A DNA stretch of 64,000 nt. Origin: JBBTQS01 sp964627055 (GTDB lineage Bacteria > Patescibacteriota > Patescibacteriia > Magasanikbacterales > JBBTQS01). The position numbers were made by a program, and so were the translations under genes. Location: NCBI GenBank assembly GCA_964627055.1, contig CAZVGV010000002.1:1-64000 (forward strand). Reading direction: 5' to 3'. This document shows positions 1 to 8,745 of the stretch, in pieces. Each line of letters starts with the position of its first letter. Position 1 is the first letter of the stretch. A model generated the notes under the pieces. It was not told where the DNA came from. It made no database searches and saw only the letters and a list, made by a program, of their open reading frames with translations.

Positions 1-619
1 GTCCGAGCATCATGGAGGCGCTGACCACCCCCGCAACCTTCATCGAGAAGAACTGCGCGATGATGCCTCCAAGCACCGTGCTCACAGCAACCGCGAAGTA
101 CGCGCCGTTCCACTGCGTTGCCTGGAGCGCATCGGATGCCTTACCCTCCGGGTAGACGCCGAGACCTTCCAACTCACGACTCTTCGCCACCATCATGCCG
201 TCCGTCGTGACATCAGTCATCGCGACAAACAGGTTGACGATGATGAGCGTGTAGAGCAGTGTTGTGATCGAACCGTCCCCGAAGAAGGATGCGACGAGCC
301 AGGCGGTCGCCGAAAGGACGGAACCGAGGATGAGCCAGCCCTTGCGCCGGTACCCGAAAATCGGCAGGTTGTCGACGATGGGGCCTAGGAGCGCCTTCAC
401 AGTCCAGCCCAGGTTGGACATCATCATGAAGTGCCCAGCAGCCTGCTCATCGAGCCCCCCCGTCTTGAGCGCCTTGCTGACCGGAACCTTCGAAACACCC
501 TCGTTGTGGTTGCCCATCTTCTGGACGAAGTAGACCAACCACATGAGGGCTCGAATGGCCCTTCCTTGCTTCACCGCGTCAGCTGCGGATGAAGCATCTC
601 CTTGACCCGTAGACGCCAT
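1..619 (-). CDS. BT1-family (folate/biopterin-type) MFS transporter, 3' part cut by window edge
   Basis: The reading frame is open from the ATG at 619 to the window edge, giving about 206 N-terminal residues. After a short soluble N-terminus the protein has hydrophobic segments and the motif DNLPIFGYRRKGW, which resembles the loop-2 signature of BT1/folate-biopterin transporters of the major facilitator superfamily. It would move a pterin-like or other organic solute across the cytoplasmic membrane; the substrate cannot be read from sequence. The start is fixed by GGGAGG seven bases before ATG and a consensus promoter at 684-712. The DNA looks more GC-rich than the following genes. The C-terminal half lies outside the window, so completeness cannot be judged. 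Confidence 0.72.
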   Translation of the reverse strand, partial: MASTGQGDASSAADAVKQGRAIRALMWLVYFVQKMGNHNEGVSKVPVSKALKTGGLDEQAAGHFMMMSNLGWTVKALLGPIVDNLPIFGYRRKGWLILGSVLSATAWLVASFFGDGSITTLLYTLIIVNLFVAMTDVTTDGMMVAKSRELEGLGVYPEGKASDALQATQWNGAYFAVAVSTVLGGIIAQFFSMKVAGVVSASMMLG

Positions 620-683
620 CGTACACCTCCCGTGTATTCGATTTCAGAGATCGACTCCAACAACCACGTCGAAGTCTGTGCGT

Positions 684-712
684 AGACTACGGACTCAAGC
701 ACAAGATGTCAA
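684..712 (-). promoter_or_regulatory. Sigma70-type promoter of the BT1-like transporter
   Basis: On the minus strand TTGACA (712-707) is separated by 17 bases from TAGTCT (689-684). The ATG lies 64 bases beyond the -10 box, with a GGGAGG ribosome-binding site. The same promoter design recurs at five other accessory genes in this window. Confidence 0.7.
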
Positions 713-723
713 CCAATGTATTG

Positions 724-1077
724 TTACTTTTTCTTTTTGAATCGCACGGAGAACTTGGGCTCATACGTGTTCTCGTATTCGTCTTTGAGCTCCACCGTCT
801 CCCCTTTTGTATACTGGGTAATCGCAATGTCTGTTAGCAGCTCTGCATCTGACTTTGTGTCGACCTTCAGCGATTCAATCTGCTCGAACTCTTTTCCAAA
901 ATCTTCTAGTGTTGTGTTCTCAATCTGTTTTTTCTTGATGCGGAGGTTCGCTATCTTTTCGCAAATATCCTCATATTCCTTATTCGCGTGCAGCGACTCT
1001 TTGTACATCGACATGAGCTCGCGTCGCTTCTTATTTGCTCCCTGCATTCGATCAAATACTTCTTGAAGTTGTGGCAT
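724..1077 (-). CDS. Small charged coiled-coil protein of unknown function
   Basis: A 117-residue protein starting MPQLQEVFDRMQG. I do not recognise a family. Residues 10-75 are rich in Lys, Glu, Leu and Ile with heptad-like spacing, suggesting a coiled coil, and the C-terminus ends in a run of lysines (FKKKK). No signal peptide or membrane segment is visible, so it should be cytoplasmic. An upstream in-frame ATG at 1146 is rejected because the promoter at 1123-1152 would lie inside that extension. The gene follows the DEAH helicase on the same strand but has its own promoter. Confidence 0.7.
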   Translation of the reverse strand: MPQLQEVFDRMQGANKKRRELMSMYKESLHANKEYEDICEKIANLRIKKKQIENTTLEDFGKEFEQIESLKVDTKSDAELLTDIAITQYTKGETVELKDEYENTYEPKFSVRFKKKK

Positions 1078-1122
1078 AGTTTTTGCTCTCAGCGCCAATG
1101 AAATGTGGGCACGAGGAACTGC

Positions 1123-1152
1123 ATTATACCTCCTCTTTACCATCATCTACAA
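1123..1152 (-). promoter_or_regulatory. Promoter of the small coiled-coil gene
   Basis: Minus-strand TTGTAG (1152-1147) and a perfect TATAAT (1128-1123) are separated by 18 bases. The -35 box overlaps the helicase stop codon region. The start codon at 1077 follows 45 bases downstream. Confidence 0.6.
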
Positions 1153-4100
1153 CACGGTTCGGAGAATTTTTTTTGGAACCGACTCTGGATTAAATAGTGG
1201 AACCTTGAGAGCATCCGACTTGGTCTGGCTGACACGCGGCGCAGATCCAAATCCATTTTGAGATCCATACCCACCAAGCAAAGGACGCCTACTGCGATCA
1301 GACGAAACATGTGATTCAGGCTGGTACGTAGCGTACACTTGCTTCGGCGCAGATTTGCTGTTATTCCCAAGCAAAAACAAAGTCCTACTAGTCTTATCAA
1401 TCACGTACGTACCATCAGTAAGCGGAAACTGAGTTACTGACTTCACCCCTTGTTTGTTGGAAACGTGAAGCGTATTCCTCATAATATAAATCTCACGCTC
1501 GCCCTCGGTGATCGTCATCTGTCTGTCGATGGCAACAGGTTTTACAGTTGTAGCTGGATACTCTGCTCGTACAAATTTCCCATCGCGGACAACAAATCGA
1601 ATTGTGCGAGGATCTGCAAGCAAACGTCCGTACTGAACTGCCGCTTCCCCACCAGGTACCAGGTATAACCCCTTCAACTCAGTCTCAATTGCTTTGAACA
1701 ATGTACGGACTCTTGGCATCTCCTGCGCCGTGCTTGTTTGGCGATCTTCATTCGCCAAAACAAATGAATCCCGTAACTCTTGCGCTTTGTTCGCGGTGAG
1801 CCCATAGCGCAAATACCCAAAATCATCCAACATCTGAGACATTTTTTGCTTCAGATTTTCTGCAAGATGCGCCACGCCTTCTTCGGACACTGCATATTCT
1901 CGTCGACGCTGGATGACACTCTGGATCTCACGTAGTATTTCAAGTCCAGACAGCGCATCGGCGTGCTGATAGGTATTCCGCATTCGGTCATATACACCCA
2001 ATTGTGCTGCCCTAAACCGATCTGCAAACCCCGATTGAGAAGCGTATATCGATGGTTCACCCGGAGCCGGCTCATCAGTGCAATCTTGTATTGCTCGCTG
2101 TACCTCCCCTTCCAGACGTTTGAACTCCAACAAATCTACATCACGCTTTTTTTCCCGTGCGAGGAACTCCTGCTGTGCACTGTATTCCTGTTGGAACGCT
2201 ACAGTCGCACGATCAGCTTCTGGTTTGTTCTTGAAGTACACAATCTCTACACTTCGATCTCCCACTGTACCCTGCAGAGAATACCCATACCTCGAAGGTG
2301 CCAAACGAAGTGCTGGATATGCGTACACACCCCCTCCACGACGATCTTTCGTAAATGCAATAGGAGTAAGACCTAGTGATTCGATAGTCGGCATCACGCC
2401 AGTGTCAAAGGAAACATCAACGGTCTTCTTGTGTTCGAAACGATACGTAAATGTACGAAACACTTCATCGATTCGAGGTGTTTCGAGACTATCTTTCAAT
2501 GCCTCGATCTGCTCAATTGGAGTAGGACTACGATAGCCTACAGCAAGCTCAATTGATACTGGGAATGCCGCTGATCCAATGATCCCATCAAATGTATCAA
2601 TTGCGATCTTGTCGATATCACCCTGCATCACAGCCACAACCGCTACGGGAGTAGCAGTTCCTTCGCTGGCGAGCTGATATGTTACAGAACGCATGGCACC
2701 ACCTGGAATCGACACTGTTAACGGACAGACCCTGTCAATCGCAGCTTCCATTTTTTTGTCACAAAAATCCTCCACACGCAGAAGGAGTTGCTCCTCAATA
2801 GCTCGAACTTCATGCAGTGATGTTGCTCCTCGAAGACGCGCACTATACCACTGCTCTAGGTCAGGCTCTGTGACTCTTCCATGCGACCGAACAGCCAGTT
2901 CATGAATTCGCTTCAAAGCATCACTATTTCTCGGCGCAAGAAATTCATTCGCACCGCGGCACAGTTCGACTGCCAGCTGCTTCGTAGCCTCTGGTCCGGT
3001 AGCACGCTCATACACCAGGCCAAGCTCATTGCGCGTACCAGGCGCATACACCACAATTTTAGCTTCAATTTCACCGAGTGCGTTAAGCAATAACCTACAC
3101 TCTTTCCCATCCCCACGTTGAATGGATTGTGGAAGTACATCTACCAGTGTCTCTAACAAAATCGGATGCACGGTATCAATTACAGGCGTGCGTCTCCCCG
3201 GAACTTCCTGCGGCACTGATCCCACGATGAGAAAAGGCAACATTTCCAGAGAATACGCCGACGAATACGCAGAGATCTCTACTACCTGGTCACCCCCCAA
3301 TCTTCGGTATACACCGCCACGCCCAGAACGCACTCGATCATCCAAATAATAAATCTGTGATGCATGTCCAGCGACAATCACGCGATTAATAGATTCATCG
3401 TCGGACGAAGTTCTTAGTGTCTGATATAACTTCCTCAAATCCAGATCTACATTCGCATACATGGCGTAATCGCCCAGTCGATAGGCAATATGCTTCAGTG
3501 CATCTGCCTTAAGACCATGGTCATAACACCAGCGATTGAAATGGTCTGTCGCCTCACGACCCAGTGGTGTCCTGTCGCAAGCAGATGCTTGAATGACCCC
3601 GTGATCTAATGCTTCCTCAAATAGATGCAGGCGCTGCAGATAGTCCGAGCCACCATTGTCGAATCGCTTTCGTCGTCGTATCCGTTCTCGATCCCGCTCT
3701 GTGTTTTCATTCAAATTTACAAATACATCTGACTCGCGATCAAATGCAGCAATCACAAGTGCTTGTTCTGTGCACCCAGATTTCTTTGCTTCAATAACCA
3801 TGCGAGCCAATCCTGGTTCGAATCGCAAATCACTCATTTCCTTTCCTAAATCAGTGATCACCCCGTGTTCATCAAGCGCACCTAGCTGCTTCAACTCCTG
3901 CACAGCGTACTTGATTTTCTCCGGGTTCGGTTGTTCAAAAAATGGAAACGTCTCTGGCTCAAAACCCTGCCCCTTCAACTGTAATACAAGGTGCGTGAGA
4001 TCAACACGATTGATTTCAGGTATTGGTTCAGAGGGCATCGACTCAAATGTCTTTGCGTCATACACTTCGAGATATCGCCCTGGCGCTGTTCTCCCAGCAC

Positions 4101-5238
4101 GACCCATGCGCTGCACTCGCTGCGCCTTCGAAATGAATACGGTCCGTATTTCCTTGACACCAGTATCGGGGTTAAACTGCGAGATTCTCTGGCGACCTGT
4201 ATCAATGACCGAACGCACACCAGGAACTGTTACCGATGTCTCGGCAGCATTGGTAGACAGAATGATGCGACGCAGCCCACCAGCACGGCTTCCTCGACGT
4301 ACTTCTTGTCGCTCTTGGCGTTCAATCTGCCCGTGAAGCTGTTTGATTTCAAAATGCTGCGGTATTTGATTCTGAATCCGTCGGTGCACATCACGAATTT
4401 CATACACACCTGGGAGAAAAACAAGAATGTCTCCTTCAGGTAGCTGCTGTGCCTCTTCTACAATGCGCGTTGCTGTCGCAAAGAGGTACCCCTCACCATC
4501 GGGATTTTGATCGAGACGAAGGTCAGGATCAGCGTTCTCTACCGTGATCGGATGAGGTTTCCCCTCAACCGACATGAAGTCCTGATCATCAACGCCATAA
4601 AATTTTTGAAACTTCTCCTTGTTGAGTGTTGCGCTGGTCATCAACACCAACGGCGACTCACCACGCTCTTGCATGAGCTTGATGAGTCCGAAGGTGAGAT
4701 CATATTCGATACTGCCCTCATGAATTTCATCAATGATAAGAGCACCAACATCTTTTTTTGTCAGTGTTCCTTGTTGCAAATATCGAATAAAGATTCCAGG
4801 AGTCACCACACGCACCGCACTCGATGCATGAAGACCACGAACCTCTGAGGTCGCAAAACCCACAGCGCCACCCATCGTCTTCTCACCCGCAACTGCTGCA
4901 TGTGCAGTCGCAGCTTCCTCCGCTGCATCTTTCTTGGGCTCCATCGCAACCACCTTGTCAGGTAGTCCGAGTTCACGCAGTGCTTCTCGTACAGCACTGA
5001 AAGAGTAAACGGTTTTACCAGATCCAGTTTCACCCTGCAATAAAAAAATTCCTTTACGATCCACGCTACCAACTAATCCCTGTACAAGTTCAGGCAATCG
5101 ATCACGAACTGGTAGGTCTTGCGACTCAATCGTTCGTCGCAATTCCTCCAAGTTAACACGCGATTCTTCGCGCCCAAAAGTGCGTGATTCACCGTGCTCC
5201 ATTTCTGACGATCGTGGTTTGCGTGGGTCAAAGCTCAT
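1147..5238 (-). CDS. HrpA-like DEAH-box RNA helicase with long C-terminal extension
   Basis: A 1363-residue superfamily 2 helicase. Walker A is GETGSGKT (69-76), motif II is DEIH (170-173), motif III is SAT (202-204) and motif VI is QRMGRAGR (376-383). These are followed by a helicase-associated (HA2-like) region. The family unwinds RNA or remodels RNPs using ATP; E. coli HrpA acts on stalled ribosomes and mRNA. Roughly residues 650-1363 match no domain I recognise and contain coiled-coil-like stretches. The start at 5238 is chosen because its ATGA overlaps the stop of the upstream gene, implying translational coupling. It is HrpA-sized, but the C-terminal half differs enough that the exact role is open. 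Confidence 0.88.
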   Translation of the reverse strand: MSFDPRKPRSSEMEHGESRTFGREESRVNLEELRRTIESQDLPVRDRLPELVQGLVGSVDRKGIFLLQGETGSGKTVYSFSAVREALRELGLPDKVVAMEPKKDAAEEAATAHAAVAGEKTMGGAVGFATSEVRGLHASSAVRVVTPGIFIRYLQQGTLTKKDVGALIIDEIHEGSIEYDLTFGLIKLMQERGESPLVLMTSATLNKEKFQKFYGVDDQDFMSVEGKPHPITVENADPDLRLDQNPDGEGYLFATATRIVEEAQQLPEGDILVFLPGVYEIRDVHRRIQNQIPQHFEIKQLHGQIERQERQEVRRGSRAGGLRRIILSTNAAETSVTVPGVRSVIDTGRQRISQFNPDTGVKEIRTVFISKAQRVQRMGRAGRTAPGRYLEVYDAKTFESMPSEPIPEINRVDLTHLVLQLKGQGFEPETFPFFEQPNPEKIKYAVQELKQLGALDEHGVITDLGKEMSDLRFEPGLARMVIEAKKSGCTEQALVIAAFDRESDVFVNLNENTERDRERIRRRKRFDNGGSDYLQRLHLFEEALDHGVIQASACDRTPLGREATDHFNRWCYDHGLKADALKHIAYRLGDYAMYANVDLDLRKLYQTLRTSSDDESINRVIVAGHASQIYYLDDRVRSGRGGVYRRLGGDQVVEISAYSSAYSLEMLPFLIVGSVPQEVPGRRTPVIDTVHPILLETLVDVLPQSIQRGDGKECRLLLNALGEIEAKIVVYAPGTRNELGLVYERATGPEATKQLAVELCRGANEFLAPRNSDALKRIHELAVRSHGRVTEPDLEQWYSARLRGATSLHEVRAIEEQLLLRVEDFCDKKMEAAIDRVCPLTVSIPGGAMRSVTYQLASEGTATPVAVVAVMQGDIDKIAIDTFDGIIGSAAFPVSIELAVGYRSPTPIEQIEALKDSLETPRIDEVFRTFTYRFEHKKTVDVSFDTGVMPTIESLGLTPIAFTKDRRGGGVYAYPALRLAPSRYGYSLQGTVGDRSVEIVYFKNKPEADRATVAFQQEYSAQQEFLAREKKRDVDLLEFKRLEGEVQRAIQDCTDEPAPGEPSIYASQSGFADRFRAAQLGVYDRMRNTYQHADALSGLEILREIQSVIQRRREYAVSEEGVAHLAENLKQKMSQMLDDFGYLRYGLTANKAQELRDSFVLANEDRQTSTAQEMPRVRTLFKAIETELKGLYLVPGGEAAVQYGRLLADPRTIRFVVRDGKFVRAEYPATTVKPVAIDRQMTITEGEREIYIMRNTLHVSNKQGVKSVTQFPLTDGTYVIDKTSRTLFLLGNNSKSAPKQVYATYQPESHVSSDRSRRPLLGGYGSQNGFGSAPRVSQTKSDALKVPLFNPESVPKKILRTVL

Positions 5239-5753
5239 ACTGTGACGGTACTTTGTTGTTCTACAAACCAAAGAATAGCGAGAATCGCCGGAAGCATAGG
5301 GCACGTACCAACCACTGTCACGTTTCGTTCACGTCCATTGTGCCCGTATACTTCAGTCAAAAACGTGTGTATCGGATCCTGCGACTCCAGAGCTCTCTGC
5401 CATATTGCGTGTATATCTAACACCAATGGAACATTCGTATCCTTTGCACGCACGTGCTCCAACGACCGCATTTCTTCTTCAGTCCATGCAGGCATCCTGA
5501 CTACCGATGACGGGTGCACCCACTCTGCAGGATTATATCTATCGATCAACAACACTGCCTCATCCCGGTCTTGCGGCTTGTAGGCAAGCGCTCGCACACG
5601 CGGGTGCAATGTGTTGATCGCTGCGATGAGCGAATCTATGTCAGTTTCACCACGAAGCAATACTGCCTGATGCGACGTTGGTACAGCAAAAATCGGAAGT
5701 GTAACTTCCGTGTACTCCACAAGTGTCTGCGATATTGGAAAGATCTCTGGCAT
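5235..5753 (-). CDS. Hypothetical protein coupled to the DEAH helicase
   Basis: A 172-residue protein starting MPEIFPISQTL. I do not recognise it. It has a mixed alpha/beta composition, a hydrophobic stretch near the C-terminus (CPMLPAILAILWFV) and no clear signal peptide. Its TGA stop overlaps the ATG of the HrpA-like helicase, so the two are almost certainly co-translated and may act together. The preceding small basic peptide gene lies 23 bases upstream. Function is unknown; a role alongside the helicase is only suggested by coupling. Confidence 0.7.
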   Translation of the reverse strand: MPEIFPISQTLVEYTEVTLPIFAVPTSHQAVLLRGETDIDSLIAAINTLHPRVRALAYKPQDRDEAVLLIDRYNPAEWVHPSSVVRMPAWTEEEMRSLEHVRAKDTNVPLVLDIHAIWQRALESQDPIHTFLTEVYGHNGRERNVTVVGTCPMLPAILAILWFVEQQSTVTV

Positions 5754-5776
5754 AACGCTACGTTTTGACGCAGCGT

Positions 5777-5848
5777 TTACTTGCTCTTTGCAGCTTTTGG
5801 CTTCTTCTTGTTCTTATTTTTCTCGCGCGCGTTGTTACCCTTGGCCAT
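5777..5848 (-). CDS. 23-residue highly basic peptide
   Basis: An ATG-to-TAA frame encodes 23 residues starting MAKGNNAREKNK and continuing with a Lys/Pro/Ala-rich tail; nearly half the residues are Lys or Arg. The opening (MAKGNN.REKN) recalls small basic proteins of the SERF/4F5 type (MARGNQR), a weak resemblance over very few residues. A TATACT box at 5872-5877 sits 23 bases upstream, which supports expression. The hypothetical gene at 5235-5753 follows on the same strand and may be co-transcribed. It could bind nucleic acid, but that is inference from charge only. Confidence 0.6.
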   Translation of the reverse strand: MAKGNNAREKNKNKKKPKAAKSK

Positions 5849-5871
5849 ACTGATGGGTTATGTTTGGGAAC

Positions 5872-5877
5872 AGTATA
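5872..5877 (-). promoter_or_regulatory. -10 element (TATACT) upstream of the small basic peptide
   Basis: Minus-strand TATACT, the -10 sequence also found before pilM and several other genes here. No good -35 is seen. Confidence 0.45.
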
Positions 5878-5927
5878 CCACACGATGCGGACACAAATCA
5901 TCTACACGCGATACTCATCACTTCAAC

Positions 5928-6557
5928 CTATTTCTCCAACAACCGCATTGCCTCTGCTTGCGCCTTCTTGAACTGTTTGTCGACGGATACTACCGTATAA
6001 TTGCGCGCCTCTGCCTCACGGGTGACGAAGGCGCTGTACTGCGCAACCATTTTTCCCACACGTTCGAAGGTTACACCTTTCTTATCCACCTGATGAAGCC
6101 AATCATTAGGGCCAGCGTGTACACGTACTTCCTGCACAAATTGATTTACGTCATACTTCACCAGGAAAACCGCGCGGATATGCTTCGTGCCAAACTTCTT
6201 TTGCAACTTCTCAACCGTCGCAGGATCAACATGGTATCCCTCAATGCAGTAGTCGACACCATCCTTGAGAGACGATTCGACCAGCATACTGATTGCCGCA
6301 AATGTCGCTCGTGCCTGCGCACGCAGCAACGACACTATTTTTGTTGTTGAAAGCTGTTCATAAAACTGCGCGTGCGAAAGCTTCCTCCGCGCCACCGAAT
6401 ATGGATGTGTTCGATTCCAGACGGTCTGTGACATGTATTCCCCCGCTATAACCTCCAGAGTATCAGTAGAAATCCACGATATGCGGTGCGCACGAGAGAA
6501 TGCTCGAGCCAAAATCGTTTTGCCCACGCGTGGCGCGCCACCAATGAGGTAGACCAT
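5928..6557 (-). CDS. P-loop kinase-like protein
   Basis: A 209-residue protein opening MVYLIGGAPRVGKT, a Walker A loop at residues 6-14 (GGAPRVGKT) right at the N-terminus, as in small-molecule kinases. Later features include STDTLE (31-36), a possible substrate-binding Asp, and CIEGYHVDP, a likely Walker-B or lid region. It resembles uncharacterised AAA/2-phosphoglycerate-kinase-like P-loop proteins; the substrate is unknown. It directly follows the M29 aminopeptidase gene with a 2-base gap, so both are in one operon with the slipin. Confidence 0.7.
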   Translation of the reverse strand: MVYLIGGAPRVGKTILARAFSRAHRISWISTDTLEVIAGEYMSQTVWNRTHPYSVARRKLSHAQFYEQLSTTKIVSLLRAQARATFAAISMLVESSLKDGVDYCIEGYHVDPATVEKLQKKFGTKHIRAVFLVKYDVNQFVQEVRVHAGPNDWLHQVDKKGVTFERVGKMVAQYSAFVTREAEARNYTVVSVDKQFKKAQAEAMRLLEK

Positions 6558-6559
6558 AC

Positions 6560-7570
6560 CTATACTGTGAAGTCTCCGTCCTCAAAAATCACGCGTCCAT
6601 CTACCGTAATCTTGGTAATATCAACAAAGATATCAATGTGATACCGCCCCTTCTTGCGATGCATACCTTCCTTTTTGTAGATGGTGTGCTTTGCACCCAG
6701 TGACAAGTGTAACCCCTTCTGACGCTCGAAGGCGGTGATGTCGCTCACCATCGCATGTTTGCCCATGCCGCGAGAAAGGCCAAGACCGAACTCACGTACA
6801 TACACCTCTTCATCAGACTTAATGAGCTCGAGAATGTGTTGGAATTCCGCTGGAGCATCCGGTGCTGTCATGATGCCGTCTGTAACCTGCACCAAAAACG
6901 GTTCCACAATGCGCACGCGATGGTCATCTCCTGCATACCCGAAGATGCGCGCAGACCCATTCACCTTCGTGAGATCCTTTGGCTCACTGAACACTTCACC
7001 GATCGGGAACGTGCCGCCCTTGTTCTTCATCTTGGTGTAGTCGCCGATGTTGAGCTTACTATCTTCCATTGGGCTCTTGTACTCGAGTCTCGTGCCATCA
7101 CACTCCACCACGATCTCTTGCGCTGCATCAAGAATTGCCTTCAGTGCATGACCGCGACGATGGTAGTAATCCTTATCATACGAGAGCGCCTCAATATATC
7201 GCGCCCACTGCTCCTCAGGAATGCGGCCGAGATGCACATGCTCGATATTTTTGAGTCCACGCGCGAAGAGCTCAATACGCAATCGGAATTCGTTGAGTCT
7301 GAAATTAGTAGATTGCACCAGCACAATCAAATCACCAGGTGTGCAGTCGTTAAACATTGCACGAACCTGCTCCGGCGTCACCGTCGCAAAGTCAACAAAT
7401 GTAGCATTCGGTGCAGCAGCACGATACGCTTCTACCAAGATCTGTGCGAGTCCCGCAGTCGTGTCATAAATGACAAGGATCTTCTCTGCTGGTTGCATGA
7501 GCAACGCATCACGAAGAATATCGGATAAATGTTTGGTTGCTGATGCGACGTTAGTTTCTTGCATGCTCAT
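6560..7570 (-). CDS. M29-family (AmpS/AmpT-type) aminopeptidase
   Basis: A 336-residue protein. The region GGTFPIGEVFSEP near the middle, the acidic REFGLGLS and the C-terminal YHIDIFVDI correspond to the conserved GEV, E-x-G and HxD metal-ligand segments of M29 thermophilic-type metalloaminopeptidases. These cytoplasmic enzymes use two divalent metals to remove N-terminal residues from peptides. The canonical E-x-G-x-G-x-N segment is altered here (FGLGLSRG), so catalytic competence needs testing. It lies 3 bases after the slipin gene and 2 bases before the kinase-like gene. An internal ATG two codons downstream (7564) is an alternative start. Confidence 0.8.
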   Translation of the reverse strand: MSMQETNVASATKHLSDILRDALLMQPAEKILVIYDTTAGLAQILVEAYRAAAPNATFVDFATVTPEQVRAMFNDCTPGDLIVLVQSTNFRLNEFRLRIELFARGLKNIEHVHLGRIPEEQWARYIEALSYDKDYYHRRGHALKAILDAAQEIVVECDGTRLEYKSPMEDSKLNIGDYTKMKNKGGTFPIGEVFSEPKDLTKVNGSARIFGYAGDDHRVRIVEPFLVQVTDGIMTAPDAPAEFQHILELIKSDEEVYVREFGLGLSRGMGKHAMVSDITAFERQKGLHLSLGAKHTIYKKEGMHRKKGRYHIDIFVDITKITVDGRVIFEDGDFTV

Positions 7571-7573
7571 ACA

Positions 7574-8320
7574 CTAGCCTTTTGATATTTTCATGCCCTC
7601 GAACGCACGCAACACCTCAAGCGGCACAGCAAACACTACAGTGTTACTCTTGTCCGAGCTGATGTCATTAATGGAGTTGAGCGTACGGAGATGGAGCGCA
7701 CCTGGCGAACCTGCGAGCATCGCAGCTGCACGACTGAGGTTCTCAGCTGCCAACACTTCACCGCTGCTTTCAATAATCACAGCGCGCTTCTGACGCTCAG
7801 CCTCAGCTTGCTTTGCGATGACACGCTGCATTTCCTCGGGCAACAAAATATCCTTGAGTTCCACACTACCTACCTCAATTCCCCAGCTTGTAGCAGTTGC
7901 GTACACATGTGCCTTAATACGCTCTGCTGCGGTCTCACGCTTTGCGAGCAACTCATCGAGCTCCAGCTCACCAATGACATTGCGCATCGTCGTTTGCGCA
8001 AGCTGCATCATTGCGTTCCAGAAATTCTCTACCTCAAGCACGGCCTTGCTCGCGTCATTAAGCCGATAATAAATCACTGCATTGACCTTCGCAGAAACAT
8101 TGTCCTTCGTAATAGCATCCTGATACGGCACATCCACAGCCTTCACACGCATGTCTACCTTGCGCATGGACTGAAAAATTGGCAACACAATACGCCACCC
8201 TGGATTTACGACACGCGTAAATCGACCCATGGTGAATTTCACACCACGCTCATACTGATCAACCTGACGGATACTCACCAGCAAGATAAAAGCGATTGCT
8301 CCAAATACGATCCATTCCAT
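7574..8320 (-). CDS. Slipin/stomatin-like SPFH membrane protein
   Basis: A 248-residue protein with one N-terminal membrane segment (residues 2-17) followed by the SPFH/band-7 signature: VDQYERGVKFTMGRF, VVNPGWRIVLPIF, RVKAVDVPYQDAITKDNV. A helical region AEAERQKRAVI typical of slipins follows. Family members oligomerise on the inner face of the membrane and organise protein-lipid domains, often with a NfeD-type protease partner; no nfeD gene is visible here. It is the first gene of an apparent operon with the aminopeptidase and the kinase-like gene. Confidence 0.9.
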   Translation of the reverse strand: MEWIVFGAIAFILLVSIRQVDQYERGVKFTMGRFTRVVNPGWRIVLPIFQSMRKVDMRVKAVDVPYQDAITKDNVSAKVNAVIYYRLNDASKAVLEVENFWNAMMQLAQTTMRNVIGELELDELLAKRETAAERIKAHVYATATSWGIEVGSVELKDILLPEEMQRVIAKQAEAERQKRAVIIESSGEVLAAENLSRAAAMLAGSPGALHLRTLNSINDISSDKSNTVVFAVPLEVLRAFEGMKISKG

Positions 8321-8340
8321 AGCGATTACAGTACAGTTGT

Positions 8341-8640
8341 TTAAGATTTTTTAGTTCGTTTTGCAAGAATACCACGCACCGATGGACTGATTACCTTATC
8401 AGTTCGATGAATACACCCAATCCAGCAACACGGCCTGCGCTTCCCTGCACTGAGATCTTGAACCAACCGTGTGACGTGCTCTTGTCTGGTTTCGGCTTTC
8501 TTCACAGAGATTACCCAACAAATCCACTCGTTTTGTGCCAAGGGTGTGAGCGTCGCCCACGCAGCCTCAGCACGCTCATGTATCTTCAATGCCTCGCGCA
8601 TATCACCAGGCAGTGTGTGAACGATTTTTGCCATAGACAT
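8341..8640 (-). CDS. YdeI/OmpD-associated-family C-terminal domain protein
   Basis: About 99 residues with the pattern HTLPGDMREAL, AAWATLTPLAQNEWICW, SVKKAETRQEH and GKRRPCCW. This matches the bacteriocin-protection/YdeI-OmpD-associated domain, here as a stand-alone module without the usual N-terminal part. Biochemical function is not established; the family is linked to survival under peptide or cell-envelope stress. A -10 like box (TATTCT, 8656-8651) lies 10 bases before the chosen ATG, implying a leaderless message. ATG at 8634 or 8649 are alternatives. Confidence 0.75.
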   Translation of the reverse strand: MSMAKIVHTLPGDMREALKIHERAEAAWATLTPLAQNEWICWVISVKKAETRQEHVTRLVQDLSAGKRRPCCWIGCIHRTDKVISPSVRGILAKRTKKS

Positions 8641-8696
8641 TCGTACCAACAGAATACCCTATCCCCAGATTTTTTCATACTGACAGTGCACGGCAT

Positions 8697-8736
8697 AAAA
8701 AATGAACACCCGCGCGTAGTGTACGCTACGCGCGGG
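8697..8736 (-). terminator. Rho-independent terminator of the 8746-9300 gene
   Basis: A perfect 11-bp stem (8709-8719 with 8726-8736) around a 6-base loop, followed on the minus strand by a short spacer and TTTTTT. It sits 10 bases after the stop codon. Confidence 0.85.
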
Positions 8737-8745
8737 GTCAGTTGG

